A DNA stretch of 64,000 nt from Erwinia sp. E_sp_B01_1 (GCF_036865545.1 NZ_CP142208.1:1674001-1738000), one strand, 5' to 3'; numbered from the stretch's first letter, positions 56,213 through 64,000 are shown. Made by a program: numbers and translations. Notes: a model not told the origin generated them from the sequence alone.

Positions 56213-56833
56213 ATGATGAAAATTATCCAGACCAAGCTTAAGGACATGCCATCCTCTTTGTTGGCAGAATTGGGAAGTTATCGCTATAACGTGTTTGCCC
56301 GCGGGGAAGGGTGGTCTATCCCCTCCCGATTGAGTACGCCAGGCCAGGAATACGATCGTTTCGATCGCTCTGATGTTATCTGGCTGATTGCCTGGAAAGC
56401 ACAGCACGGGATCTGTGGCTGCGCAAGGCTGATGCAGTGGCAGGATCCCGAGACAGGCTCGATTTCAGAAGGCCGCGATAAAAAGCCGGATCCGGTGTGG
56501 GAGATGTCACGCTTCTCCGCCAAGCTGGATATCGATGCTGAATTGCCGCTGAGCATTTTGTGGCACAGCGTGCAGCTGGCTGAGCAATCCGGTATTGACT
56601 ACCTGTACAGCGCAGCGACGCCAATGCTGGAGCAGATGTTTGAACAGCACCAGGTGGTTTATGAACCCTTAACGGCTGGTGTCATTCAGTCTGAAGATAA
56701 TCTGTTTGCTGTCCGAATCCCGGTGAGTCAGCCAGGCCTCGCTGAAAAGTTCAAGGGTGCACGCCGGTTCAGTCCGGAAGAGGTGTTGCCAACCCTGGGC
56801 GTGTCAGTGAGCTGGGGCGCCAGAGGACGCTAG
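56213..56833 (+). CDS. LuxI-family acyl-homoserine-lactone synthase
   Basis: A 206-residue autoinducer synthase that makes N-acyl-homoserine lactone from S-adenosylmethionine and acyl-ACP. The invariant LuxI residues are visible: Arg24, Phe28 and Trp34 (YRYNVFARGEGW), Asp48 and Asp51 (EYDRFD), Arg72 (GCARL), Glu97 and Arg100 (EMSRFSA). GAGGGG four bases before ATG 56213 sets the start; a longer frame from 56093 would read through the lux box and is rejected. It is probably an ExpI/PhzI-type synthase. It overlaps the convergent glpM-like gene by four bases. Confidence 0.93.
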   Translation: MMKIIQTKLKDMPSSLLAELGSYRYNVFARGEGWSIPSRLSTPGQEYDRFDRSDVIWLIAWKAQHGICGCARLMQWQDPETGSISEGRDKKPDPVWEMSRFSAKLDIDAELPLSILWHSVQLAEQSGIDYLYSAATPMLEQMFEQHQVVYEPLTAGVIQSEDNLFAVRIPVSQPGLAEKFKGARRFSPEEVLPTLGVSVSWGARGR

Positions 56834-57168
56834 CTCTGCCATCTTGCCCATAGCGTGATCAACAACCATGCGGCCAGACACCAGCAGGCAACTGCACTGG
56901 CCAGCGCGAAGGGCAATCGCATCATTCCGATAAAATACCAGAGCGAAAGCAGGTAGATAAAATAGGGAATGATGGCCCACATGCCGAAGATAATTGTGGT
57001 GCGTAACGCTTCGATACCGCGATCGCTGGCGACAATGTAATGTGCTATCAGAGCGAAAGTGGGGAAGAGTGGCAGAAGGCCGGCAATATAATAGTTTCGC
57101 GTTTTGGAGAGCATGCCGATCAGTACCACTACCAGCGCGCCCAGAACTGCTTTGAAAAGTAAGCCCAT
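56830..57168 (-). CDS. glpM: GlpM-family membrane protein
   Basis: A 112-residue very hydrophobic protein with about four transmembrane helices, matching the GlpM family (MGLLFKAVLGALVVVLIGML; NYYIAGLLPLFPTFALIAHY; IIFGMWAIIPYFIYLLSLWY). Its function is not established; older work linked the name to glycerol-3-phosphate metabolism. Single gene, tail to tail with luxI. Confidence 0.9.
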   Translation of the reverse strand: MGLLFKAVLGALVVVLIGMLSKTRNYYIAGLLPLFPTFALIAHYIVASDRGIEALRTTIIFGMWAIIPYFIYLLSLWYFIGMMRLPFALASAVACWCLAAWLLITLWARWQS

Positions 57169-57249
57169 TGTTCCATTCAGCTAAAAGGAAAACCTAACCA
57201 TGTTACAACAGGGGAGGAAAATCAATGGGCTTTGGCATTGCGGTCAGAA

Positions 57250-57474
57250 TTACTGGCGATAAGCCTGTTTAATCTGTTTGATGGTGCTGCTGAACACATC
57301 TGCCTGTTGCTGGTCGGTCAGCTGGTCAATATAGCGTTCCATGTTAATAATGACTTTCCCGGCGTCTGCCTGTCCCATACCTTTTAACATGAAGGTGACC
57401 AGGGCTTTCATACAGGCCATCTCTTCTGACAACGTTTTCGTCTCTTCGCTGGTTGAAAAGTCAGTGTTGCTCAT
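57250..57474 (-). CDS. yecF: DUF2594 protein YecF
   Basis: A 74-residue helical cytosolic protein matching E. coli YecF (DFSTSEE; MGQADAGKVIINMERYIDQL; C-terminal TIKQIKQAYRQ). Function unknown. In E. coli it also lies between sdiA and uvrY. Confidence 0.93.
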   Translation of the reverse strand: MSNTDFSTSEETKTLSEEMACMKALVTFMLKGMGQADAGKVIINMERYIDQLTDQQQADVFSSTIKQIKQAYRQ

Positions 57475-57713
57475 GATTTCTCCTTATTGTCCTCGTCCGT
57501 TCAACGGCTCCGCCTGGCGCCGCTGAAAAAGTAATGCATAACTGAGTGTATCACATAACCCTCGGGGCGAGGCCAGCAGCACTGTGAGGCAGATGAACAG
57601 CGCTCAGGTAAACTTGCCATTATTTCATTTCTAACGCCGATCAAAAGAGTGGTAAGATCGCCCCTTCTCATACCGTCTGAAACACTCCGGTAAACCCACT
57701 TGGAGAGACCTGC

Positions 57714-58373
57714 TTGATTAGCGTTTTTCTTGTTGATGACCATGAACTGGTACGTGCTGGCATCCGCCGCATACTGGAAGAGATCAAAGGTTTCCAGGTA
57801 ACCGGTGAGGCTAACTGCGGTGAAGACGCAGTAAAATGGTGTCGTGCCAACTCTCCGGACGTGGTGCTGATGGATATGAGCATGCCCGGTATTGGTGGCC
57901 TGGAAGCTACACGCAAAATTGTGCGTTACAATCCTGACATCAAAATCATCATGCTGACCATTCATACAGAAAATCCCTTACCCGCCAGGGTCATGCAGGC
58001 TGGCGCTTCCGGCTATCTCAGCAAAGGGGCTGCGCCTCAGGAAGTGGTGAATGCGATACGCCAGGTTAACTCCGGCCAGCGTTACATCGCTTCAGATATT
58101 GCGCAGCAGATGGCACTGAGCCAGATTGAACCGCAAAAAACAGATTCTCCCTTCGAGAGTTTGTCGGAACGTGAATTGCAGATTATGCTGATGATTACTA
58201 AGGGGCAGAAAGTCGCGGAGATTTCCGGGCAGTTGAACCTCAGCCCTAAAACCGTTAACAGCTATCGCTACCGCATGTTCAGCAAGCTCAACATCAGCGG
58301 TGACGTTGAGTTAACACACCTGGCCATCCGTCATGGCCTGTTCAATGCGGAGTCGTTAATCAGTAGTGAATGA
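57714..58373 (+). CDS. uvrY: BarA/UvrY two-component response regulator (GacA type)
   Basis: A 219-residue response regulator. The receiver domain has acidic VDDHE, phospho-acceptor Asp54 ([10 protein letters not shown]) and Lys (YLSKGAAP); the C-terminal LuxR-type HTH is [15 protein letters not shown] to [14 protein letters not shown]. Phosphorylated by BarA, it activates the Csr small RNAs. The start is TTG 57714 with GGAGAG upstream; E. coli uvrY also starts with TTG. It overlaps uvrC by 8 bases. Confidence 0.97.
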   Translation: MISVFLVDDHELVRAGIRRILEEIKGFQVTGEANCGEDAVKWCRANSPDVVLMDMSMPGIGGLEATRKIVRYNPDIKIIMLTIHTENPLPARVMQAGASGYLSKGAAPQEVVNAIRQVNSGQRYIASDIAQQMALSQIEPQKTDSPFESLSERELQIMLMITKGQKVAEISGQLNLSPKTVNSYRYRMFSKLNISGDVELTHLAIRHGLFNAESLISSE

Positions 58374-60198
58374 ACAGTTTGATGCCAAATCCTTCCTGAA
58401 ATCTGTTACCAGCCAGCCAGGCGTTTATCGCATGTATGATGCGGGTGGCACGGTAATCTATGTCGGTAAAGCCAAAGATTTAAAGAAACGTCTGACCAGT
58501 TACTTTCGCGGCAACCTTGCAAGCCGGAAAACGGAAGCGCTGGTGGCCAATATTGCTCAAATCGATGTCACTGTAACCCATACGGAAACTGAGGCACTGC
58601 TGCTTGAGCACAACTACATCAAGCTGTATCAGCCGCGTTACAACGTGCTGCTGCGCGATGACAAATCTTATCCATTTATCTTCCTGAGTGCCGATACGCA
58701 TCCCCGCCTCGCCAGCCATCGTGGCGCCAAACAGGCTAAAGGAGAGTATTTCGGACCTTTCCCTAACGGCTATGCTGTTCGTGAAACTTTATCATTGCTG
58801 CAGAAAGTGTTCCCGGTGCGGCAGTGTGAAAACAATGTTTATCGCAACCGGTCACGGCCCTGCCTGCAATACCAGATTGGCCGCTGCCTTGGCCCTTGTG
58901 TTGAGGGGCTGGTCAGTGAGGAAGAGTACGCTCAGCAGATTGAATATGTCAGGCTGTTTCTTTCCGGAAAAGATGATCAGGTGGTCAATCAGCTGGTCTC
59001 AAGGATGGAAAATGCCAGCCGTGACCTGAAGTTTGAAGAAGCCGGACGGCTGCGCGATCAGATTCAGGCCGTGCGCCGGGTAACAGAACGTCAGTTTGTT
59101 TCAAATAACGGCGACGATCTGGATGTGATTGGCGTGGCATTCGATTCCGGGATGGCCTGCCTTCACGTTCTCTTTATCCGGCAGGGCAAGGTGCTGGGCA
59201 GCCGCAGTTACTTTCCTAAAGTGCCCAACGATACCGACCTGGCTGAAGTTGTTCAGACGTTTGTCGGACAATTTTATCTACAGGGGAGCGAGGCTCGCAC
59301 TCTGCCGTCGGATATTCTGTTGGATTTTATTCTGCCGGAAAAAGATCTGCTGGCCGACTCCCTGACCGGGCTGGCGGGGCGGAAAGTCTCGATCCAAAGC
59401 AAGCCTCGTGGCGATCGCGCACGTTACCTGAAGCTGGCCCGCACTAATGCCAGCACCGCGCTGGTCAGCCGTCTGTCACAGCAGTCCACCATTCATCAAC
59501 GTCTCAGGGCGCTAAGCGAAGTGCTTGAGCTGCCTGAGATCAACCGGATGGAGTGTTTCGACATCAGCCATACAATGGGCGAGCAAACCGTGGCATCGTG
59601 CGTGGTATTTGATGCCAATGGCCCGCTGCGTTCCGAATATCGCCGCTACAACATCACTGGCATCACGCCCGGCGATGACTATGCCGCGATGAATCAGGTG
59701 TTGCGTCGTCGTTACGGTAAGGCACTCGAAGAGAGCAAAATCCCGGATGTGATACTGATCGATGGCGGCAAAGGCCAGCTTTCGCAGGCAAAAACGGTGT
59801 TTGCAGAACTGGATGTTCCCTGGGATAAAGACCGGCCCATTCTGTTAGGCGTAGCGAAAGGGGCCGACCGTAAAGCCGGGCTGGAAACGCTGTTCTTTGA
59901 ACCAGAAGGCGAAGGCTTTTCCCTGCCATCTGACTCACCGGCTCTGCATGTGATCCAGCATATTCGTGATGACTCTCACAATCATGCAATAACCGGTCAC
60001 CGTAATAAGCGCGCCAAAGTCAAGAACACCAGCGCGCTGGAGACGATAGAAGGGATAGGACCAAAACGACGTCAGATGCTGCTCAAGTACATGGGAGGCC
60101 TGCAACCGCTTATGAATGCCTCGGTCGATGAGTTAGCAAAAGTTCCTGGCATTTCCCGCGTGCTGGCGGAGAAAATCTTTTATTCGCTGAAACACTAA
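58366..60198 (+). CDS. uvrC: Excinuclease ABC subunit C
   Basis: A 610-residue nucleotide excision repair endonuclease making the two incisions around UvrB-bound lesions. In order: GIY-YIG domain ([20 protein letters not shown], about 14-92), a cysteine region ([15 protein letters not shown]), UVR motif (about 204-239), the RNase H-like C-terminal nuclease ([25 protein letters not shown]) and tandem HhH (about 555-610). GTG start overlapping uvrY. The length equals E. coli. Confidence 0.98.
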   Translation: MNEQFDAKSFLKSVTSQPGVYRMYDAGGTVIYVGKAKDLKKRLTSYFRGNLASRKTEALVANIAQIDVTVTHTETEALLLEHNYIKLYQPRYNVLLRDDKSYPFIFLSADTHPRLASHRGAKQAKGEYFGPFPNGYAVRETLSLLQKVFPVRQCENNVYRNRSRPCLQYQIGRCLGPCVEGLVSEEEYAQQIEYVRLFLSGKDDQVVNQLVSRMENASRDLKFEEAGRLRDQIQAVRRVTERQFVSNNGDDLDVIGVAFDSGMACLHVLFIRQGKVLGSRSYFPKVPNDTDLAEVVQTFVGQFYLQGSEARTLPSDILLDFILPEKDLLADSLTGLAGRKVSIQSKPRGDRARYLKLARTNASTALVSRLSQQSTIHQRLRALSEVLELPEINRMECFDISHTMGEQTVASCVVFDANGPLRSEYRRYNITGITPGDDYAAMNQVLRRRYGKALEESKIPDVILIDGGKGQLSQAKTVFAELDVPWDKDRPILLGVAKGADRKAGLETLFFEPEGEGFSLPSDSPALHVIQHIRDDSHNHAITGHRNKRAKVKNTSALETIEGIGPKRRQMLLKYMGGLQPLMNASVDELAKVPGISRVLAEKIFYSLKH

Positions 60199-60269
60199 GC
60201 ATTGCAACCCCAGGGGCAATGTAGGAACATAGGGACAAATCCTACTCTGCCCAAACAGTTAGCGTACCT

Positions 60270-60818
60270 ATGCATTTTAACATTCCAACGTTACTTACCC
60301 TGTTTCGTGTTGTTTTAATCCCGTTCTTTGTGCTGGCTTTCTATCTGCCATTTGTATGGGCTCCTCTGGCTTGTGCGCTAATCTTTATCTTTGCCGCGAT
60401 CACTGACTGGTTTGATGGCTACCTGGCTCGTCGCTGGAAGCAGACCACCCGTTTTGGTGCCTTCCTTGACCCGGTGGCCGATAAAGTGATGGTGGCTATG
60501 GCGCTGGTGCTGGTGGCGGAATATTTTCACTCCTGGTGGATTACGCTGCCTGCAGCAACCATGATTGCCCGCGAAATCATCATCTCTGCACTGCGCGAGT
60601 GGATGGCAGAGATTGGAAAACGCAGCAGCGTGGCCGTCTCCTGGATTGGCAAAGTAAAAACCACTGCGCAGATGTTATCGCTGTTTGCTCTGTTATGGCG
60701 TCCGGACAGCACCGTTGTGGGTGTCGGTGTGGTGGCTTTATACATTGCGGCGGTTCTCACGTTCTGGTCAATGTTCCAGTATCTGAACGCAGCGCGCGGT
60801 GATTTGTTCGAACGGTGA
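60270..60818 (+). CDS. pgsA: CDP-diacylglycerol-glycerol-3-phosphate 3-phosphatidyltransferase PgsA
   Basis: A 182-residue inner-membrane enzyme making phosphatidylglycerophosphate, the committed step to phosphatidylglycerol and cardiolipin. The CDP-alcohol phosphotransferase motif D-x2-DG-x2-AR-x8-G-x3-D-x3-D is complete ([24 protein letters not shown]). About four to six hydrophobic helices. Confidence 0.97.
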   Translation: MHFNIPTLLTLFRVVLIPFFVLAFYLPFVWAPLACALIFIFAAITDWFDGYLARRWKQTTRFGAFLDPVADKVMVAMALVLVAEYFHSWWITLPAATMIAREIIISALREWMAEIGKRSSVAVSWIGKVKTTAQMLSLFALLWRPDSTVVGVGVVALYIAAVLTFWSMFQYLNAARGDLFER

Positions 60819-60972
60819 TCGATGCGATTCAAAAAGCAGCAAACGGAAGGAATGTGCGGATAATTGTGTTGACTCATTTCTCCAGAACAGTAGAATGCAA
60901 CGCATCGAAAGGCAGCAAGCCTGCCAGAAGATAAAGTAAATCAGCAGCTTCTGCGAGTCAGTACTGTTGAAT

Positions 60973-61048
<76 letters not shown>

Positions 61049-61089
61049 GATTTTAATCATCAGACTGTCTGGTGATACAGCAAGATTAA

Positions 61090-61163
61090 GGCGCGTTGGC
61101 AGAGTGGCCATGCAGCGGATTGCAAATCCGTGAACCTCGGTTCGACTCCGGGACGCGCCTCCA
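61090..61163 (+). tRNA. cysT: tRNA-Cys(GCA)
   Basis: A 74-base cloverleaf with CCA; acceptor GGCGCGT / GCGCGCC-type pairing, anticodon GCA in ATTGCAAATC, T-loop TTCGACT. Confidence 0.97.
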
Positions 61164-61175
61164 CTTTACACCCAT

Positions 61176-61261
61176 GCCCGGGTGGTGAAATCGGTAGACA
61201 CAAGGGATTTAAAATCCCTCGGCTTATGGCTGTGCGGGTTCAAGTCCCGCCCCGGGCACCA
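61176..61261 (+). tRNA. leuZ: tRNA-Leu(UAA)
   Basis: An 86-base type II tRNA with CCA; acceptor GCCCGGG / CCCGGGC, anticodon TAA in GATTTAAAATC, long variable arm, T-loop TTCAAGT. Its 3' 54 bases are repeated 1570 bases downstream, so it is the attachment site of the following insertion. Confidence 0.97.
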
Positions 61262-61351
61262 TTATTTTCTACCGATTTAAAACGAATAAAAACAAGCACT
61301 TTGTGCAATGTCGTCGAACCGCCCAAGGGCGGTTTTTTTGTGCCTGCAATT
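61208..61351 (+). repeat. Direct repeat, left (attL-like)
   Basis: A 144-base segment covering the leuZ anticodon stem to CCA, a spacer and the terminator. It recurs at 62778-62921 with only a few differences: one base in the variable arm, one in the spacer, and paired changes in the terminator stem. Confidence 0.92.
61317..61339 (+). terminator. Terminator of the glyW-cysT-leuZ cluster
   Basis: Stem AACCGCCC / GGGCGGTT with an AA loop and a T7 run. Confidence 0.9.
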
Positions 61352-61479
61352 TGGCAGTGGCGATGAAATGGCGACGCAGCATTTAAGCTGCTGCCTAGTC
61401 ATCTGTTGTCAGGTTATCAAAAGGATTAAGGGTGATGGCTGCATCAAGGTGATCTGGTGCAAAATGAGCGTACCTCCTG

Positions 61480-61809
61480 AATATTAGCAGCAAAGATGCA
61501 TCTGTCTGTGTTGGCCGGAACGCCACGCTTGTGGTGGGCGCGGCGCTGACTGAAAAAATAGTGGACATCCGTCGCAGCACGGCGGCAGCCCAGCAACTGA
61601 TCGCACCGGTTGTGATACTGGGTAACGGTGAAATAAACCTGCTTATCCTGCTGACCGACACGCTTGATGTGGTCAACGAACTGGCAACGCTGACCGCCAG
61701 CCATACGCACCCCGATACCGGCCAGAGCCAGCAGGCCGCACAGTTCACCGCCAGCGCGACGAAAACCCGCACCCTCTTTGCAAAATTTAGTGAACAAGGA
61801 AGAAACTTG
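61480..61809 (+). pseudogene. 3' fragment of a phage or injection-system spike/baseplate gene
   Basis: An open frame without a start codon, preceded in frame by a stop at 61465-61467. The protein reads NISSKDASVCVGRNATLVVG, then TEKIVDIRRSTAAAQQLIAP, LLTDTLDVVNELATLTASHT and HPDTGQSQQAAQFTASATKT. The beta-helix-like start, the Asn/Leu-rich helix and the HTH-P-TGQ plus AAxFTASA end are like the C-termini of contractile-tail spike/baseplate V proteins. The 5' part is missing. The frame continues to a stop at 61887, but the part from ATG 61810 may be a separate gene start. Confidence 0.6.
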
Positions 61810-61887
61810 ATGATTAGTGCCAGAAAATTAGCTGATGAAATGGCTGATGCGATCCACGTTGATGGAAATTTTTCCGTGGATTTCTAA
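61810..61887 (+). other. Short open segment that may be the true 5' end of the next gene
   Basis: ATG 61810 has AAGGAAG at good spacing and encodes MISARKLADEMADAIHVDGN followed by five residues and a stop. One extra T in the T5 run at 61869-61873 would join it in frame to the following gene through NFFRGFLKGFVNWPVDIYY, giving a protein of about 211 residues. Confidence 0.35.
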
Positions 61888-61895
61888 AGGGGTTC

Positions 61896-62447
61896 GTGAA
61901 CTGGCCCGTTGATATTTATTATCTTGGCCGGGATTACCTTGATACAGACCACAGAGCTATCAATTCGCATGACAAAGAAAGAATAGTCAGGATGGTGAAG
62001 CATGGGATGGCCTCAAGGCGGAACCTGGAAAAAGTCCTGCACCTGTTTATGGATAATTTTTTCCAGCATGTCGATTTTAATAAATTGAAAGAGCTTTCTG
62101 CTAAAGGCGGTGGGAATTTTCTGGGAAAAATGACATTCAACCAGTTAGCCACTGCGAATATGGGGTACGTCTTTTCATCCAAATTAATCCCCAGAATGGT
62201 CACAGGAATGACAATAGGGAGCATCCTGTCGTTAGGGGCGGCAATGTCTCGTTCAGTATATGTTTCAAGGGAGTTACAGCGCCGCAATTCCAATGCCTAC
62301 AACATGCTTCGGCGGCTGGGAGATCTGGATCTTCTGTATTTCATGGTTGAAGAGAAAACCAGGCCTTTTGAAGACGCCGCTGCGCTATGGTTCACAGATC
62401 GCGATAAATTTCACCAGACTTGCTGTTACTTTTTCGAGAAAGTTTAA
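61896..62447 (+). CDS. Unrecognised protein with a glycine-rich hydrophobic helix
   Basis: A 183-residue protein from GTG 61896 (AAGGGG seven bases upstream). I do not recognise the family. It begins NWPVDIYYLGRDYLDTDHRA. Residues about 105-127 (LIPRMVTGMTIGSILSLGAA) form a glycine-rich, moderately hydrophobic helix that could insert in a membrane; the rest is charged and helical. It follows a spike-gene fragment and is followed after 2 bases by a small membrane protein. A membrane-acting effector with its immunity protein is one reading of this context; nothing in the sequence proves it. Confidence 0.6.
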   Translation: MNWPVDIYYLGRDYLDTDHRAINSHDKERIVRMVKHGMASRRNLEKVLHLFMDNFFQHVDFNKLKELSAKGGGNFLGKMTFNQLATANMGYVFSSKLIPRMVTGMTIGSILSLGAAMSRSVYVSRELQRRNSNAYNMLRRLGDLDLLYFMVEEKTRPFEDAAALWFTDRDKFHQTCCYFFEKV

Positions 62448-62449
62448 AT

Positions 62450-62671
62450 ATGAAGAAATTACTGCTGGCATCATTTTCACGCATCATTCAGGGGATTGGA
62501 ATGGGTGTATGCGGATTATCACTAGTCTGTATGGTATGGTTCGTGTTTTTCTCATTCAGCGAGTACAGATACTACCTGGCTGCTTTAACCGTAGTGGGGA
62601 TGATACTGGGCTACTACATTTTTAAGTTCGCTGTACGAAAAATCTATGATGAGAGTCCCAGCGACTGGTGA
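62450..62671 (+). CDS. Small two-helix membrane protein
   Basis: A 73-residue protein from ATG 62450, two bases after the preceding stop, thus coupled to it. Two hydrophobic segments (IGMGVCGLSLVCMVWFVFFS and YYLAALTVVGMILGYYIFKF) are joined by a short polar loop. No family recognised. Size, topology and position are those often seen for immunity proteins against membrane-active toxins; this is inference. Confidence 0.6.
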   Translation: MKKLLLASFSRIIQGIGMGVCGLSLVCMVWFVFFSFSEYRYYLAALTVVGMILGYYIFKFAVRKIYDESPSDW

Positions 62672-62777
62672 TCCTGATGGCGATGAAATCACGCCATAAG
62701 CCTAAATACGCAGATAGACGCAATTTAAAAAGCCTTATAGCTCATAATTTTATGATTTATAAGGCTGATAGTTAGTT

Positions 62778-62921
62778 TTTAAAATCCCTCGGTTTATGGC
62801 TGTGCGGGTTCAAGTCCCGCCCCGGGCACCATTATTTTCTACCGATTTATAACGAATAAAAACAAGCACTTTGTGCAATGTCGTCGAACCTCCCACGGGA
62901 GGTTTTTTTGTGCCTGCAATT
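62778..62921 (+). repeat. Direct repeat, right (attR-like)
   Basis: Second copy of the leuZ 3' half plus terminator, lacking the 5' half of the tRNA. It marks the right border of a 1570-base insertion. Confidence 0.92.
62887..62909 (+). terminator. Terminator copy in the right repeat
   Basis: Stem AACCTCCC / GGGAGGTT with an AC loop and T7. Compared with the left copy the stem bases differ in pairs, keeping the hairpin. Confidence 0.88.
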
Positions 62922-63004
62922 CCCCGCCTGACATGATTTTTGCGCGTTGAATAAGTATTCACTTCTCTGAAAAAGATAAGCCGCCGGTTTGCACCGCATT
63001 CAGC
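62922..63004. other. Right border of the leuZ element to the sensor kinase gene
   Basis: Short spacer with no gene; nothing recognisable beyond the attR-like repeat to its left. The stretch 62672-62777 inside the element is likewise AT-rich and empty. Confidence 0.5.
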
Positions 63005-64000
63005 TCAACTAAGTTCCAAATCCAAATCCAAATCCAAATCCGGAAACAGCAAACCAAAGCTGGTCACGCCGTCATGGCTCTCAACCCAGCATCTTCCCTG
63101 ATGCAGTTGCATAATTGAGTTCACAATTGATAACCCCAGTCCGCTGGATTGTCCGGAATCATGGCGGGATGGATCGGCGCGATAGAAACGATCGAAAATT
63201 CGCTCCTGATGCACCGGGGCTATGGTTTCACCACGGTTCACAATCCGGATACTCATACCCTGCGCCCTAGGTTGTGCAATTATTTCAATCTGGCTTGCCG
63301 GGCTGGCGTAGCGCACGGCATTAGAGAGCAGGTTTGCCAGCGCTCTGCGCAGCAACAGGGCATCTGCAAATACCGTTCCGCTACCGCTTGTGTGGATTGT
63401 CTGGTTCTGGTCAGCGGCGACATCCTCAAAATAGTCACACACCCTGGCCATCTCACCGCTGATATCAAGACGGGTACGCTGAATCTCCTGGTCAGGCTGC
63501 TCCGCCTGTGCCAGAAAAAGCATATTGTCGATCATTCGTGACATACGCTGTAGCTCTTCAAAATTAGAACCAAGCAGTTGCTGATAGTAAGTGCTGTCGC
63601 GTGGCGCACTCAGTCCCACTTCTGTCTGACCGAGCAGGGTGGTGATCGGGGTGCGCAAATCGTGGGCCATATCTGCACTGACCTGTTTCAATTGCTGGTA
63701 TCCGCGTTCAAGTCTTTCCAGCATGGCGTTGATCTGATCAATCAGAGTATCCAGCTCTCTTGGGGCCTCCTCCTTATTCAATCTTGAGGAGAGCGTTCTG
63801 GTACTGATTCGGGCTGTACGCTCAGCGAGCGAGCGTAAAGGAGAGACGCCATAATGAGCGGCGATAAACGCCAGCACCACGGAGATGGCTGCCATCACTG
63901 AGGCGAAAAGGAGTATTTTGTTGCGGTAGGTTTCAAGAATACGGGTTCGATCGCTTAATACCCTTGCCGACAGAATTTCCAGCGGCGGCAAAGCATTTGC
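63005..64000 (-). CDS. CusS-like heavy-metal sensor histidine kinase, 3' part
   Basis: The frame is open through the right edge, so the N-terminus lies outside. Visible parts: a transmembrane helix (ILLFASVMAAISVVLAFIAA), HAMP (SPLRSLAERTARIS), dimerisation/phospho-acceptor His in MAHDLRTPITTLLG, N box LLRRALANLLSNAVRYA, and G box SGQSSGLGLSIVNSIM. This is the CusS/PcoS/CopS heavy-metal sensor type; the metal cannot be told. The response regulator would be upstream, beyond the window. The C-terminus ends in DLDLDLDLELS, encoded by a hexanucleotide repeat. Confidence 0.9.
   Translation of the reverse strand, partial: ANALPPLEILSARVLSDRTRILETYRNKILLFASVMAAISVVLAFIAAHYGVSPLRSLAERTARISTRTLSSRLNKEEAPRELDTLIDQINAMLERLERGYQQLKQVSADMAHDLRTPITTLLGQTEVGLSAPRDSTYYQQLLGSNFEELQRMSRMIDNMLFLAQAEQPDQEIQRTRLDISGEMARVCDYFEDVAADQNQTIHTSGSGTVFADALLLRRALANLLSNAVRYASPASQIEIIAQPRAQGMSIRIVNRGETIAPVHQERIFDRFYRADPSRHDSGQSSGLGLSIVNSIMQLHQGRCWVESHDGVTSFGLLFPDLDLDLDLELS
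63016..63041 (-). repeat. Hexanucleotide repeat in the kinase C-terminus
   Basis: CCAAAT occurs four times in tandem (63016-63039, plus CC), coding Asp-Leu repeats. Changes in copy number would keep the reading frame. Confidence 0.9.

Larger units (their letters stand above)
61208..62921. mobile_element. Small integrated element at leuZ without an integrase
   Basis: Direct repeats of the tRNA-Leu 3' end bound 1.57 kb that interrupts the path from the tRNA cluster to the downstream sensor kinase gene. tRNA 3' ends are classic targets of tyrosine integrases, but no integrase or excisionase lies between the repeats. The content is a truncated phage/injection-system spike gene and two small plus-strand genes. 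It is best read as a remnant island, or cargo that moves with a helper. Confidence 0.8.

Noticed and set aside
61395..61772. Minus-strand 125-codon frame in the leuZ element
   Set aside because: The plus strand over the same bases reads as a spike/baseplate C-terminus, which accounts better for the sequence; the minus frame is low-complexity Ser/Ala.

Overview
The window is a stretch of enterobacterial chromosome. The backbone gene order (pepN, ssu, pyrD, zapC, ycbX, rlmKL, uup, pqiABC, rmf, fabA, lonH, matP, ompA, sulA, sxy, yccS/yccF, helD, mgsA, yccT, yccU, hspQ, rlmI, acyP, tusE, yccA, serT) is that of E. coli near 21-22 min. Later parts match the wrbA/rut region and the sdiA-yecF-uvrY-uvrC-pgsA-glyW-cysT-leuZ region. 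Protein lengths match E. coli almost residue for residue, but the sequences differ throughout. A luxI-type gene beside the sdiA-like gene points to the Erwinia/Pantoea group (Erwiniaceae). That genus-level placement is an inference.

Layout. 1-6215: end of pepN and the convergent sulfonate operon ssuEADCB, with ssuB frameshifted. 6571-17528: pyrD, cell division, rRNA methylation, ABC-F, lipid-transport and ribosome-hibernation genes. 17596-20575: fabA with recognisable FadR and FabR operators, lonH and matP. 20662-33105: ompA, SOS-controlled sulA, the competence regulator sxy and the ycc block. 33322-33712: two identical tRNA-Ser genes. 34012-35658: a glucose-1-phosphatase carrying a 134-residue TolA-like Ala/Lys tail. 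36123-41458: an accessory operon exbD-tonB-TonB-dependent receptor-exbB-secreted phospholipase D; tonB is frameshifted in a C7 tract. 41506-45462: aldehyde dehydrogenase, yccJ, wrbA, ymdF and an EamA exporter. 45476-51999: pyrimidine-catabolism operon rutABCDEFG, with a near-consensus sigma-54 promoter and a RutR box, and divergent rutR. 52033-54337: cycA-like permease and an extensin-family protein. 54338-55364: about 1 kb of AT-rich DNA with no convincing gene. 55365-56833: SdiA-type LuxR regulator and LuxI-type AHL synthase with a 20-bp lux/phz-like box between them. 56830-61261: glpM-like, yecF, uvrY, uvrC, pgsA and the tRNA cluster Gly-Cys-Leu. 61208-62921: a 1.57-kb insertion flanked by direct repeats of the tRNA-Leu 3' end and terminator. 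It holds a phage/injection-system spike fragment and two unrecognised genes. 63005-64000: 3' part of a CusS-like sensor kinase.

The most unusual parts are: (a) the self-contained TonB energising system with its own receptor and periplasmic phospholipase D, next to a tailed acid phosphatase, with a Pho-box-like sequence over its likely -35; (b) the integrase-less att-flanked cassette at leuZ, whose order (spike fragment, glycine-rich hydrophobic protein, two-helix membrane protein) resembles an effector/immunity pair; (c) the SdiA-LuxI pair with a palindromic operator. Reading frames are interrupted at two or possibly three homopolymer runs (ssuB, tonB, perhaps the leuZ cassette). Base-calling error must be excluded before any of these is treated as biology.
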